DNA of 64,000 bases from Trichoplax sp. H2 (taxonomy: Eukaryota > Placozoa > Uniplacotomia > Trichoplacea). The notes beneath the pieces are model-generated. The model saw nothing but the letters and a program-made list of their open reading frames with translations. It had not been told where the DNA came from and did not search any database. The translations under genes and the position numbers were made by a program. Shown piece by piece: positions 50,819-64,000 of this stretch. The stretch covers positions 1-64,000 of the forward strand of contig NOWV01000131.1 of the NCBI GenBank assembly GCA_003344405.1, read 5' to 3'. Each line of letters opens with the position of its first letter. Positions within the stretch are counted from its first letter, which is position 1.

Positions 50819-52883
50819 GCTACAAGTATTATTTATTTGCCATATATATAAAATATGCGCATACTGCATAACATTCATAAATTAGATACCAGTCTGATGT
50901 CCTATCACTGTAAAGACGAGTCCTGCTATTCTGCAAAGTCGACAACTGTCTCTTCCTGCTTTAATAGCGTCTACCTACTTAGACCTTATTTAGACTGAAG
51001 TGTTATGGCAATTCGTTGACTGGTTATGATATATGACATTTTTGATCATATTGCTTGAGATTAGTACTTAATGGTTTTGAAATGTTGTGGATCGTTTTTC
51101 GACGATCATCAATTCATAAACTAATCCCTGTGAAAATGTAACATTTATGTTATGTAGCAATAATTTGTTCAGCCTCTATTACTCTCCAGGTTCGATGACC
51201 GATAATAACCACAATTTAGAGCTTGCCATGTTTTATCCAGGTTTTTCTGGTAATTTATAAAGCAGTAGATAACGTACTTGGAGGAGATAGACTCTTTAGT
51301 TTTTCCATGGATCAATCTAACCTCTTAAAATAGTATAAAGAAGCAATTAATTTGCTTATAAAAGCAAAATCAATGGCACAAGGCATTTTTGCGATTTATC
51401 TCCCCTTTGCAGAATTGATTTCATAATTCCTAATGTAAATTAAGCCTTTCGAACTCTATTTGTGATGACAAATTTTCAGCTTACGGAATTTAGTTTGGAA
51501 TTGGTTTAGAACCAATACAGCCACTTTTAGCGTAGCTATAACCTTTTAATTGGGTTATATGAAAAAAGAAAATATACTCAATTTAACCTCGTTAGCGCCG
51601 ATACTGGCACGGCATATGTTGATCAATATCATAGACTATTAATGCAGTATTCCATGATATTTTACTATTTAAGTAATCCTTGCAAATAAAGTACCCCTAG
51701 CGGCAACTCATGCTGATTATGGTTGTAATGTTTCTTAAGACACACTTAGAAGATCAGTAAATAGGATCGCAGTCATATAGCTCCGATTGCCTTCTTGTTG
51801 TACGTCCTTAGTCTTTTACCATTAGTAGTCCCTCTACTAACCACAAACTAGGTGTACAATAATTTAATCGTTGCGTCTAATCTAATAAGCAGTAAAGAAA
51901 CACTGCTCTGCGTGCAGCCAAGACTCCAGTCGATTTTGAAGGAAGTAACGAATCAATCGACTGACTGCAGTAAATACCAGAATGAATTCTCTCCATGCAG
52001 TAAAGTCTCCGGCTGATTTTAAAGGAGCATCAATCAATCTATTCGATGCAATTAATAACAGTATTCATTTTTTGTGGTCGCTTATATGGATCTAATGAAA
52101 AGGCTGGAGACACATTTACAGCGTCTTTGTAGCATGATCCATCCGTATTTTGGATACAACAGCTATAATCAAGTACTAAGTCAACATTGAAAATGGAATG
52201 TTGCTCACTTTCCTTTATTAATAATACGGTACAAGCAAACGCACTTTAGTTAGATACTCACGATAAAACAGCACGAAACTGAGAACATGCAGAGAGAGAG
52301 AGCTCTAAAAGAAAAGAATCCACCGAGCTGTGGTGGTAGTATGGAGGTCGTACGAGAAAACTACACGGAGATGAAAGAAAAAGCAGGTAGGGGAAAGGCC
52401 TACTGCTTCATAGGGAACGAGCATCGATCTCAAGTAAGATATTCTACAAAAATTATCAAACACCCTACAGCTGCTCCTGATCCTTAGCGTACTTATTGAC
52501 TAAGTCGAAAATTTTTGAAAGTCGATTTGGCACTGAATAGGATAAAGGTACGCCCAACTATCACCAGTAGGATGTTGCACTAGTCATATTTACGGGATAT
52601 TTATTTTATTTTATTTATGTAAGTATTGAAAACTCTTCCATAGGCAAAGTATACTGTACTACCACCAGAAAATTGGCCATCCACTGAATATAACAACAGT
52701 GCAAGTCCGCCAAGGGAACGTCTGCTAGTAAGGAATAATATGGCGCTAAAGCCGCTTTATTCTTAATTGCTATTCTACTATAATGTAGTACAAAGACGGC
52801 CGCGGTACTATTAGCATGTCCATACTACATCCACACCCACCGTCTATTTTTACATTATTGATCTATTCCTGGATTTCGAGGAC
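50819..52883. other. Intergenic, ADA relic to ADA-3
   Basis: The first ~500 bp resemble ADA-1 introns 3-4 (for example GAGCTTGCCAT near 51210). A weak two-copy repeat (TGCAGNNAAGACTCC, GATTTTGAAGGA) is at about 51905-52060. An open frame at 52287-52487 (67 codons) with an in-phase donor at 52434 was considered as ADA-3 exon 1 but is less like its paralogues than 52884-52913. Confidence 0.4.
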
Positions 52884-55800
52884 ATGCGTCCTACGCTTTC
52901 CTTAACCCAAAAGGTAAAATCTCCAGTTGCTGTCTCGCATTGCTGCCTTTGAAAGCCCGCAGTTATCTGGAGCATCGTAGGCTAGCTAAAATCTCATCAT
53001 CAATCCAAATTGATTGCAACCAAGGACCAATTTACCCATCTTTATGGCTGTCAATATTACAAATACTTTAAAATGCAAGGTGATCAACTCCAATCTATTG
53101 ATGACTCATATGGTATTTGCTGTCCAACCATTTTGTTTATAAATTGTTTGTTAATCAATCTGAAATCATGCTTTAAAACAATCATCAATGCTCATTAAAG
53201 ACAAGGCTTTAAAAACTGTATGATCTCAATTCCTTACTAGTAATAAGTGAGAAGAATATCTCTACCAGTTTTATATCGATGAAATGACAACCCATGATTG
53301 ATATCTGCCTAAAAAAATAAATGAATAATAGTGTCATACCTGCTTAGTGATCGCTTCCATCTTATTTATTTGCTCTTATTTCTCTACAACCACGCTATCA
53401 AAATGCTTGCATTATCGACAACAGTAGCAATATTCACTTGGAATAGAGTCATGGATTGCTAAATTTGTTTGCCTAACCTATACAGTAGTGTAGTAACTTC
53501 TTAAAGCTATTGAACCATCTCTTCCAGCAAGTACGTAGAACCTATTGAAAAAAAAATAGAATAGCCTTCCATCGTTGATTTACAATCAGCATGAAATGGA
53601 GATTCAGTGCTTTTCACATTCCATCATCTCTCTTCACGTAGTACGAGAATGATACTGTACAAGATAGTTGATATTATACTTTATAGATCAATATCTTACA
53701 CACTTTGCACGTTACACTTATGTTCTCTGATTAAGAAATTAAATAATCAACCTTTCAATAGAGACGTGAAGTAAGTTTATCGATTCGATTTGAAAGCCTC
53801 AATGAAACGACGGCGTTATAGCAAAATAAATAATATCTGTCGTTTCACTAAGACGGTCTAAAGTTATGATAAAGTACCTACTACCTATTGTAGTAAATCT
53901 GATCAATTGCACGAGCTAGTTCGACTCAGCAATTCCATCCTGTTTACTATACTACATGTACTATTAGAGTTATATACTCTACACTTTATAAAGCTGCTTA
54001 CTGAATTTTGTTCCATTATCCTCGTTGCACTTAATAATTCATGAATCTCCAAGTACTCTACAATAGACCTATACAACAGTATAGACCAACTATTAGCATA
54101 TCTGCTCTCAATAGACTGTACTTATAGTAGAATAAAATAAAAGTAACATAACTACCCCATTAGAAGCTTAATCGTAGTCTGTGTGACCGATCGTATTAAG
54201 ATCGATTAAGATTGATCAAAGGGTTGGTAATTAACTTTAATCTATGCAATATCAGCAACAGCCGGTGCTGATTCTTTTACCGACTTGAGTACTTTCAGTA
54301 TTATTATTTTCCATGAAACTTATACATATATATATATATATCATCCTTGGACTAGGTTGAACTACATACTCACTTCGATGGCGCTCTCCGTGCAGAAACA
54401 GTTGTAGATCTAGCCAGGTATGGAAGGATAGGCCTTCAACTAAAAATCATAAATAGAGAATAGCTTTATACTAGTGATTGTACGCGTATACGATACTGTA
54501 TGTGATAAACTGCGATCAAAGTAGAAGAGAAATTTATATCGCTGTTCAGATTTCAATCAAGCTTGATGTTGTAATATCTTTAGAATTTGAACTATTCGCT
54601 TTTCATGCAGCCATGAGCGAGTAGGAACTGTGCTGCAAACTTAATACATAACCGAAATAGATGAAATACAAGTAGAACTGCAATAGAGTACAGCTTGAGC
54701 TACTATACTGTGCCCTATATACAGTATCGTGTGATAGATGTCATATATGTCTTAACAAGCCCGTTCATCATGTAAAATGTGCTGTTTATTTTCGCCGATT
54801 TATTCGGTCATTCTCCTTGAATAATTGAATTGATATTTAATTTAAATAGAACCAAAGGTATCGAATTGCCTGTCGATAATGCTGAACAATTGAAGGAATA
54901 TGTATCCTGTGCCAATAAAGAAGTAAAATCTTTAACAGTATTTTTAGAGGCATTTGGTATATTCAATTCGGTTATCAGGTACAGTAATGCTCTTTTTAAA
55001 CAGTAAACAGTCATGACCCTTAATGACAAAGCTTACTCCTTTAAACATAAGTGATATCTCACAGCGATAACACTACCAAAATGAATAACTGTTTGTTAAT
55101 GGTAATAATTTAATGCCTGTTCTATCCCCAACTCTTCTTCGCGCTATTTATTCCATACGAGTACGCAATATTGATATGTATTCTACCTTATCTCGTAATT
55201 TTAAATCCCAATTAGAAATTAGCCGATCTACTTTAATCCAATTCTACTTTCATCTAACAGACCTATGCAATATTGATTGAATTCAATGTTATGGTTAGAA
55301 CGTACACTTTTAACGTCTGTAGAATGTAACAGCTAACCAACACATTATTAGCTCATACTGTCTGCATATATTTGAAATTTAGAGGTGATCGGGATGCCCT
55401 ACGACGCTGTGCTCTTGAATTCTGCGAAGATCAAGCAAATTATGGTGTTTTGTACTCTGAGGTACGCTATTGCCCTCAGTTTATGTGTGGTCAAAAACCA
55501 AACGTGGAAGGAGATTCAGAGCAATACTCATTAACAAGTGATGAAGTAGTTCAGATTTTATTAGATGCTTTTGCCGAAGGATCCCAACGCTACGGTATTA
55601 AAGTTAGGAGTATTCTCTGTCTCGTTCGACCGTTTCCAGGTATCACTATAATATATGGAGAATGTTAATCTTGTATTATGAGTCATCCTTAATGAAATAT
55701 ATATGATAATGAATGTGAGGCTAAATACTTTGCTACCCTCACCATGTTTACTTGCAATTCTAAAACTACTTATTAGGAATTAAATAAAGTCAATCTATTC

Positions 55801-57115
55801 CAATATAAGTAGAAGATAATGACATCGTATAATCTTAATTTAATGATTTGACATTTAAAGTGATCAAAAATATCTATACAGTCTTGATAATACGTTTTAC
55901 TTCACAATTTACCCTTCAGAGTGGGCAGCAGAAACGGTTGCTCTTTGTAAAAAATATTATGGTAAGGGTGTTGTTGGGATTGATGTTGCTGGAGATGAAA
56001 CGCTTTACCCGATTGTGGCTAATGATGAATTTGTCAAAGCATTTCAAGTAAGCTACCAAGATCAGAATTTATTTTCACGTACGTGTATCGATACTAAGAT
56101 TGTGTGAACCAGGATTATAACTATTTTACCCTCGATTATACAATTAAAGGAAGCCAAGAAATTCGGTATTCACAGAACTGCACATGCTGGGGAAGCGGGA
56201 CCAGCTCAGAACATACGAGAGGTATAGAATGTATTATTACTATGCTGAAGACTTTGACAATATTGATTAGATAATAGATTACTTAGTTCAAACTAAAAAA
56301 TCCTCCAGGTTTTGGCTAAACTAAACAACTTGTCACAGGATATTTATGTTCGTACTCGATAATTTGTTTCTCTACCTATTCATTAACACTTATAGTCCTT
56401 GGATTGGTTAAGTGCTGAGAGAATAGGCCATGGTTATCACTTGGTACAAGATGAAGAACTGTATAATGTGATCAAAAAGGAGAAAATTCATCTTGAGGTT
56501 GTAATTTAATTCTTGAAAAACAGTCAAATTGTATGTTATCCTTATATTTGGAGTTGTAATTTTACTCTGTATTCTACAGCTGTGTCCAACTTCAAGCATC
56601 CTTACCGGATCTGTGCCAAGTTTTAAGAATCATCCAGGGAAACGGTTTGACAGTGTTAATAGCTTATAAAAGTTGAAGTTATTATAAGATTTTATAGAAT
56701 TTTACAATCATTGTGTTTATTTAAATTTTTACATCTTTCAGGTTTATTAATGATGGATTCAATTTCTCTATAAATTCCGACGACTCTTTATGTATTAATT
56801 CAACAGTTGCTGACGAGTATAACTTAGTTTATAATGAATGGGGCTACGACTTCCCTGTACTAACAAGAGCGGTAATTAATTTTTCCACAATAATCGTTAC
56901 ATATAATAAGTATAATAAGACAGTAGGCGAAGATTTTGTCATTAATCTATTACTTACATATTAAAACAATTCATTCCTTGGCATTCTAGTTATTATCAAT
57001 CTTACCTGTCTGCTATTTTTTACAGGCGTTCAATGCAGCCCGCTCATCGTTCCTACCAGAGGAAGAGAAGAGGCAATTAATTGAAGACTTAGAGACAGTA
57101 TACGGAATGCGATAG
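52884..57115 (+). CDS. ADA: Adenosine deaminase ADA-3, 10 exons
   Basis: Exons 52884-52913 (tentative), 54356-54417, 54850-54978, 55383-55639, 55920-56047, 56150-56221, 56396-56497, 56580-56644, 56742-56871 and 57026-57115 give about 354 aa with the same phases as ADA-1 and ADA-2. The active site is complete: VELHTHFDG, AHAGEAG (His214, Glu217), RIGHGY (His238) and SINSDD (Asp295, Asp296); by chance the numbering equals human ADA. Exon 1 (MRPTLSLTQK, then a GTAAAA donor) was chosen because the paralogues also start with a 12-13 codon exon ending in Lys before VELH; it lies 1.4 kb upstream and is the only weak part. It is on the opposite strand to ADA-1 and ADA-2, so an inversion or independent insertion separates it from them. 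Intron sequences share nothing obvious with the other two genes. Confidence 0.9.
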
Positions 57116-58223
57116 TGTGATGGCTACTGCTGCCCTTCTATTTCTAGAGAAAATCTCTGTTGCTAAATTTTAGTGATAAAAGTTTATTTCAGCAAGATTT
57201 AAACGTCTAGAACCACGTATTTGCTTTTTAATTCTAGTCTGCACAATATCGCTGATACAGATTTATTACTAAAATAAAAATGTACCAATCTTAAAAATAA
57301 CATAATGGGAATTATGATTACATTCACAGTTATGCCTACTATGTACGGTATATACTGTATGCCTATATAACAATCTTTACATTGTGCGTAATTACTCTCT
57401 AAGTTACATGTACGTTTGTAATTTGGTCTTAGTTGCTTTGTGAACTTCACATTACGATATTATAAAGATCCTAATACGATACTGTATCTAGCCTTTACTA
57501 TGGTCACCGTCCCAGATAGCCCATCTTCCGTCTTCATCAAAATTTAGAACGTGCCTATACGCACGTCAAGTACGTAAAGTGTTATTGCGGAATTCGGAGC
57601 AGCATTGCTACATAACTGCTGTAAAACTATTACTGTAAGCAATACTGAGTACTGTAATTGCTAAGGAAGTTATAACTACTATACCGTACATAGAAAACGC
57701 CCGTAAAGCTTGATTACTTGCATTAATGTAAGCTAGTAGCGAAACTCTCATCTATCGTAATTGCATTTTATATTTATTACAATTGAGCGTATTTTTATAC
57801 GCCCTTCAATAACATTTTATACAGCATAAAGCAATCGTCCCAAAGATTGTATGTTTCCAAAATTTGTTCAATCATTAACACATTTTGGTATCAATAGCCA
57901 CGAAAATATGTTATATGACATCATATACTCATACTGTATAATCAAAGAATATTAAATTTTAAAGACACAGGCACAGTATTATGTCAGAATGCTGCATAAA
58001 GCTGTAACAAATTCATAACAAGCAAGGAAGTTATATCAGACATTAGGTATCAATATTTGCAAAGTATATCTTACGTCAACATCTAATCATAATAATTAGA
58101 AGACTTTAATACGAGTAGATAAATAATATCCAGCGTAGGAGTGGATATAGGGATATAACATAAATAATTTTCAACCTATTAATAGAAATAGCTTTCTCAT
58201 TGCATATTTCCAGTAAATACTTT
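57116..58223. other. Intergenic, ADA-3 to the sugar transporter
   Basis: 1.1 kb between convergent genes. AT-rich; nothing further recognised. Confidence 0.4.
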
Positions 58224-61200
58224 CTAATCTTTCGGGCTTAATTCCATTTCTTCTTCACTATTATATACTCGTTTGTTTAGACGAAAGTAAGCTTCTATCT
58301 CTTCTAAAGATTTCCCCTTCGTTTCTGGAAGTGCATAATAGACATAAATAACTGCAATGATTGAAAATACGGCATAGAGCCAGAAGGTACCGTATATTTC
58401 CATCGTTTTTGTCATTTTATCATAAAAATAAGTTACTATAAATGCTGTCAACCAATTTGCTATCATAGCTAAGCCACTACCAACTGATCTTATGCGAATA
58501 GGTAAAAGTTCAGACATGCTTAAAAATGGCACAGCTCCCCAACCTAAACCGAATGATACTAAGATAATTGCAACGGTAGCAACAGCAAGCCAGCGGAGAT
58601 CTCCTGCTGCCTCAGAAATAATCATTAAATGATAAATACCAAAACAAAAATGACCTACGGCCATACCAAGACCAGATGTAATTAGCATTTTCCTGCGACC
58701 AAAGTAATCAACCGTGTATAGGGTTGATATCGTCGATAGAAGTAGTCCACCGACCAAGATAACGCTAATCTAGATAGATAAACCGATAATGTAAAACGAT
58801 GAGTATTTCACAAGCATTTCCAAAGAACATCGTACAGCCTTGAAAGGGCTCTTTGCTGGTTAAAATAAAGATTTAGCCAATACATAAGCTAGGTAGCACA
58901 CCCTCGGATACAGTCAATATCATTACCTCATTTTATCTGTATACTAACGAATTTCTATATCTATTGCAAATTTTTTTAACATCTTTAACTATGTACTCTA
59001 TTCGGGATACGGTATATAGACCGAAAGAAGAGCTCTACCTGGTTTAAAGATAAAGGGATAGTACTATAGTACCTCCGTTGCACATATTCTGTTACTAATG
59101 GAAATGCTTATTCGCTATCAAGAATTCGCCATTTACACTTAAATGACGAATTGACCTGACTACTCATTCGCTATTCTGCATTTCTAGTCAATATCGAAAT
59201 ATATACCATCAGATTTCAATATACTGTAATCAAAGCAATTGAGAGAGAAGCATATTATATATGATAAATATTATAAAATATGCTACGGCTAGCAAAATAA
59301 TATCAGTCACTTGAACCTTGGTATCAATACTAATAATAGAATAAATGCCATAAAATCTACTGCAGCTATGAGATATGTAGCTATTTGTGCTAAATTAATG
59401 AGCTGATAAGAGAAATAGATACGGTATAAATTTCCTTTGGTCTATGATATACATTAAAAGTAATCATTTATGCTCAGAATCACATAATTAAAGAGTTAAT
59501 ACGTATAGCTATAAGAGACTTTCAATACCTGCATTATAAATTATACTAATAAAAGAAACAGATATCACAAGATCTACCTCTACGCTTACGATATCTAATA
59601 AAAGAAATAAACTTTATGAAATTTTTTGTAATCGTAAGACCCTTTAAGATATATATGTTAACAAAAGCTATTAATATACTAAGAATGTTAGGAGGCTTTA
59701 ACTCGTAAATCCTTTGAAAAATAAGCTGCATTGATTTTTATTCGATATATCTACTTGCAGCGCATAGTAGTTATTCTATATACTACTACTATAAGGCAAA
59801 TCTACGAAATCTACTGAATATTGCGGAAACTTGCTTATTAATAGCAAATAAATCTTACGCAAAGGAATCAAAAATGAGATATCCACTCTTAAAATAGAGT
59901 AGTAGTGGCATAGCAATAGCAATTGGATCTTACAAATGGCAATCAGAAATTAAATTTCCAATCTTAAAGTATTAACGAGATATAAAATAGGGCATAGCTA
60001 ATATGAATCATTTGTGATGGTAACTGATTGTGAATATAAAAAGAGCAGGGAAATTTAATTGTTGCATAAATGACTGTAAACACTACCTCATAGCCTGCGG
60101 AAATTCCAGTTCTTTGAATAATTGAGACACCATAAAAAATGAAAATATTGATTCCCGACGTTTGCTGTAGTATCATTAACATAATGGATATCATAAGAGG
60201 CTTTAATACTGCTGGCTGACGTAACTCAGAACATTTTAATTTTTGATTATCGTTAAGACTCTGATCGATTGCTTGTAATTCAGGTCGAATATCTTGATCA
60301 TCTCCGCGTAGCCATCTAGTAATATTCCAAATAGAAAATGGCAATGTATCGTTAGTAAAGGGAGATACAGTATTCATCAAGAAGATCAAATTTTAACCAA
60401 GAGCTGGGGTATACAGCTACAAATAACCATTATTCGTTGTTGATAGTTCTATATTAATAAACTAGCTCGAGAGTTTCGATATTTGTAATGAGCATTACGG
60501 AATTGATATTAGATTGCTTATTATACATCATTTTGAAGTACAAGTCAAATATAATGGCTTATAAACGATTTGAACTTGAGTAACATAGGAACTCAGCCGT
60601 TTGTGAAGAAGTTATAAGCTATATCCCAGATAGGTAATTTAATCACAAAATTCTATAATATAATTATATCATGGAACTGTCTTACTTAAGCGCATAAAAT
60701 GCTTGGTAGGTTCGACCCTGTGATAATAACCATCTTGGTGTTTCAGGCAAAAACGCCATAGCGATGGATAAGATAGTTAATAGTACGACACTAACTAACG
60801 CCAAGTAATTCCAGTTAAGAATTAGTGAGAGAAGAACGCATAAAAAGTTACCACAAATAGCGGCTAAAAATGTTGCTGAAACTAGTCGCCCACGAATAGA
60901 TGGAGAACAGGTTTCTGCCACATAAATCTTAAAATAAAATAGGATTATAAACATCAGTAATATGACGCTAATCAATCTTATAAAGTCTTCAACTTCTTTT
61001 GCTAATTGAATTATAGTCGTTTATACATTAAAGTCTACATTTAAAAATTATCGCAAGAATCACAACGTAGAGCACTGAAAGTTAAACCAAATACAACGAC
61101 AAAAACAATGTAATTACCATAAATCTCTAGTACATGAATCTTAAAAAATGAATAAAATGATTTCGAAATTTCCAATCAAGTTAGAAAAATCAAATTTATA

Positions 61201-62543
61201 CACTCTTTCACTTCTTACTAACTCAATTTACATTCACTTATAGTATGGTTATGAAGAAATCATTACAATTTCAAAATTAGGCTTAAACCCAGAGTGCTTG
61301 AGTTAAGTATCATAATCACAAACAGGAATCGATTAATGCCAACATCAGTATTACTTACTGGTGCAGCCATCGCTGCTAGAATAGCTCCAATGCCGGTAAA
61401 TGTACGACCAATGATTAAATAAATTTTGTTTGGTCCATACATAATAAAACACCAACCTAAAACAAACGGAGCTGAGCAAACAACTAAAGTTGATCTTCTG
61501 CCCAAGTAACGAAGGAATAAACTGCCGATAATACCACCAATGATGCCACCAACGGAAAATAATGACTAAATGATGTAGATTTAATGTTTGATAAGTGCTG
61601 AATTATCAAGAACGGCACAAGCAGAATTTACTTTACATAGATTTAATTGAACAGATATCAAGTAGATGCTTTAATTAAAAAGTGAATTACTTTTGTCTAC
61701 TATCCAGTTGTCAGGACAAAATAGTAAACGTGCAATGAACTTTAGACCGATTTTAAATCTATAGACTGTAATTAACCTTGGATAGCTTTATTTCTATGAA
61801 TATTAAGTCAATTACTGTTACATGAAATAATGCAAGCTCGAATAATATCCTGTATTGAATTGTGAGGTAAAAAAGGGCACAAGTATACTTTGCCTTGGAT
61901 AGATTTAAAGGCATTGGACGTCAAGAGAATATTATTAACAGCAAATAAGATGATTCATATTCTTATACTATTCCGAATTGAATCGGCCATCTTAATGTGT
62001 ATACGTAGATTTAGTTAAATAAATGTCAATTAGGCTATCTCGAAATAAAAATAATTTGCTCAATTCTATCCAGTATCTACCTACAAGGTAGAATGGGCAA
62101 AAGTATAGATACTTTCGACAGATTTATTTCATCGAGTAATTCATGATCGTATACTACGGTCCTTGCGCTATTTGTGGCATTGCCTATGGTCTACTAGACG
62201 AAGATCTATATACACATATATAAATCGGTGCAAAGTGTATTATACTTGCACCATTTTCGCCATGCTATCGCATACAGAATATCGGTATAATATACTTTCG
62301 ACAAATTATGGAGAAATGAAAACAAGGATTGTAAAGCAATAAGACTACAGATTCTTCACTTACCCCAAATAAGCTAACATCCAAATTGGTCAAGTATCGA
62401 TCGCCTAAGAGTTTATTTTGCAATTGTGGAGTGGCTTGCGATGAATATTGCGTAGCAAATCCGAAATTAACGTTGGCAATGCAAGCAATTGATGTGACTA
62501 GAATTTGTTGAGCTATTCCACGTGATAATTTCTCTTTACTCAT
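58224..62543 (-). CDS. SLC2A: Sugar transporter of the SLC2A (GLUT6/8-like) family, 5 exons
   Basis: Major-facilitator hexose transporter with 12 membrane helices. Exons in minus-strand order: 62364-62543, 61359-61565, 60686-60927, 60087-60315, 58224-58769. They give 467 aa, all in frame (human GLUT8 has 477). Family motifs in order: GFATQYSSQATPQLQ after helix 1, RYLGRRS in loop 2-3 (residues 79-85), IGRTFTGIGA in helix 4, AETCSPSIRGRL, PETPR after helix 6 (190-194), QQTSGIN in helix 7 (260-266), DYFGRRK in loop 8-9, GWGAVPFLSMSELLP in helix 10 and PETKGKSLEEIE after helix 12. The short helix 1-2 loop and GFA..YSS start resemble class III GLUTs and insect trehalose transporters; the substrate cannot be told. 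The join between GYE and ISVILVGG is a few residues short against GLUT8, so a tiny exon could be hidden in the 1.3-kb last intron. Confidence 0.9.
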
Positions 62544-62863
62544 AATTGATCTTCTGTAGGATGATATCTCTTCAATAAAATGATAATGGATTGCTAGAAA
62601 TAAATTACTAGTGTTGGCTTTTATTCTTGATTTCTTTCGTAATCAGGATAGTGCCAGCAGAATCTGAAATGAAGCAAAAGAAAATGATAGGAAATTTTAA
62701 ATATCCTATCCCATTTTCGGTGGTAATTTTTATCTACTTTCTCTACCCTATTCATTCACTATCACTTAAAATCAAATGATTTAGACGAGCAAAGGAGAAC
62801 TACAAGTATCTTCATCACCCGTAGTTCCACATTTACAATATCAAGAAGAAAGTGTCGACAATA

Positions 62864-63195
62864 GATTGAATACTTTAAGGATTATATTCTTAAGTTACTA
62901 GACATCATTACACAGTTAAAAGCAAGAGCAATTCATCCTTCTATTAGATATACCCAACTGCTAGAGGATAATCCCATTTACTGCACCTTTATCATGTCTT
63001 ATTTCATGCTACTACCACATAGATAATTTGATTGAATACTTTAACGATTACATTCTTCAATCACGAATAAAAATCAAAAGCAAAAGTAATTTGCTCTTTT
63101 CTATCAAATCTACCCGACTGCTAGAAGGGTATTTCTATTTGCATCTTACCTTATTGGGGCTACTACCAAATCAATAATTTGATAGATTAAAGCAG
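62864..63195. repeat. Two diverged tandem copies of about 166 bp
   Basis: Copies start GATTGAATACTTTAA (near 62863 and 63030) and share ATTCTTCAA/ATTCTTAAG, AAAAGCAAAAGTAATT, CTACCCGACTGCTAGA and CTACTACCA words. The divergence indicates an old duplication. It lies in the 5' flank of the sugar transporter. Confidence 0.75.
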
Positions 63196-63560
63196 AGAAA
63201 GCTGAATGTATTTTGTTCAAAGTTTTGTTCCAAAATATCATACCAGACACTTATCTGAAGATATCGATTGAATATTTCTACAACGTTATTTTTAGCTACT
63301 TTAAATCTAGCCATCAATAGCTTAAGTTTACTCTAGGTATTATCATTGCTTTACATTTAAACCACTCATCAAGATCGTTATTGTATAACGAGAGAAAGGA
63401 ATGCTGCAGTTGAACTAGTAAACACTGATTTAGGTATGAGAAACTTGATTTAGCCTCAAGGTAAAGCACCTTATTCTAGAGTTTCTTACTGAATAATAGG
63501 AATAAAGAGTATGATGACGAAATAATCATGACTAAGCTAAATTGGCTTGTTAACTAAAAA

Positions 63561-64000
63561 GGCCATCTCCTAAACATGGTCATAGCGAGATGATATTGAG
63601 AATACTAAATAAGCTGAAGTCTTTCAGAACTTGGTCATGAAAATGATCATGTTCTACAATAATAATCAATTATTTACGATCTTTTAGAACATAGTCAGGA
63701 AGCGATCAAGTTGAAGAGTTATTTAATAGACCAAATGTTTTATGTAATGGATGGAAAAATTCTTTCAGAACATCATCATAAAACGATCATGATAAAAAAT
63801 GACTTAACAAGCCAAAAATATCCCGAGTAATAAATAAGAAAACTCTTTCATAACAATTGAAGAACCATTTAATAAGCCAAAATATCCTGCGTAATAAGTT
63901 AAAAAAAGTCTTTTTAACAGGACCATAAAATAATCATACTGAATAAATAGCTAGAATTCTTTGAACATGGTCACAAAACGACCATATTGAAGAATTATTT
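63561..64000. repeat. Degenerate tandem repeats reaching the window end
   Basis: About seven units of 45-85 bp built on TCTTTCAGAACATGGTCAT, AAAACGATCAT, TTGAAGAATTATTTAATAAG and CCAAAATATCCTGCGTAATA. The array is cut by the window end, so its true size is unknown. The units lack an open frame. Confidence 0.8.

Larger units (their letters stand above)
48508..51300 (-). pseudogene. Decayed adenosine deaminase relic
   Basis: Remnant of an ADA-1-like gene downstream of EF1-alpha copy 2. Exon 10 relic at 48508-48597 (reads SFLLKDKRQQLMSELED, compare SFLPEEEKQQLINDLEE). Exon 6 relic at 49011-49084 reads FGIHTTVYARES-stop, where the active gene has GIHRTVHAGEAG: zinc-ligand His and HAGE are lost. 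Exon 5 relic at 49163-49289 reads CKKHHGKGAVIINTKGYEQE and then stops. Exons 7-9, with the GHG and NSDD motifs, are deleted. Intron-like sequence up to about 51.3 kb still resembles ADA-1 introns. A second near-identical copy of the exon 5-6 part lies at 49992-50818 beyond two gaps. Confidence 0.85.
62544..64000. other. Upstream of the sugar transporter, repeat-rich
   Basis: No gene is supported to the window end. Two tandem repeat blocks occupy most of it and are listed separately. Confidence 0.5.

Noticed and set aside
52287-52433. 49-codon open frame with an in-phase GTAAGA donor, considered as ADA-3 exon 1
   Set aside because: Its paralogues start with 12-13 codon exons of another composition; the 10-codon exon at 52884-52913 ending in Lys fits better. 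Not fully excluded.

Overview
The window is 64 kb of AT-rich eukaryotic nuclear DNA. Its genes are split into many short exons with GT-AG introns of mostly 60-300 bp. The gene set is animal-like: Ku80 with a DNA-PKcs-binding tail, AP-5 sigma, a peroxisomal acyl-CoA oxidase ending in SKL, and metazoan-type EF1-alpha and adenosine deaminases. Compact genes, simple repeats and human-like protein sequences suggest an early-branching animal; a placozoan (Trichoplax type) is my best guess, but it is an inference from style. No tools were used: exon borders were read by eye from protein similarity and splice sites.

Layout: (1) 256-4854 (+) acyl-CoA oxidase, 15 exons. (2) 7543-13355 (+) XRCC5/Ku80, 27 exons. 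(3) 15462-17743 (-) a predicted mitochondrial protein built of four hotdog-like repeats. (4) 17744-24902 a gene-poor stretch with a 208-bp tandem duplication, dense GTACTGTAC-type motifs and a seven-copy minisatellite. (5) 24903-26569 (+) EF1-alpha copy 1. (6) 28198-32469 (-) adenosine deaminase ADA-1. (7) 34979-37209 (+) AP-5 complex sigma subunit. (8) 38454-42161 (-) ADA-2, which lacks one active-site Asp. (9) 44829-46523 (+) EF1-alpha copy 2. (10) 48508-51300 a decayed ADA relic in minus orientation, broken by two 20-N gaps and present in two 827-bp near-identical copies. (11) 52884-57115 (+) ADA-3. (12) 58224-62543 (-) a sugar transporter of the SLC2A family. (13) 62544-64000 degenerate tandem repeats.

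The centre of the window (24.9-57.1 kb) was shaped by segmental duplication. EF1-alpha followed by a minus-strand ADA occurs twice, with similar 3' flanks and spacing. The second ADA has decayed, while two further complete ADA genes flank the block. All three intact ADA genes share the same intron phases. The ACOX, Ku80, AP-5 and transporter genes look like ordinary single-copy neighbours, with no sign of an operon-like functional unit. The most unusual protein is the multi-hotdog one. The most testable functional oddity is the Asp-to-Cys change in ADA-2. The most important caution is that 48.6-50.8 kb looks like an assembly artefact.
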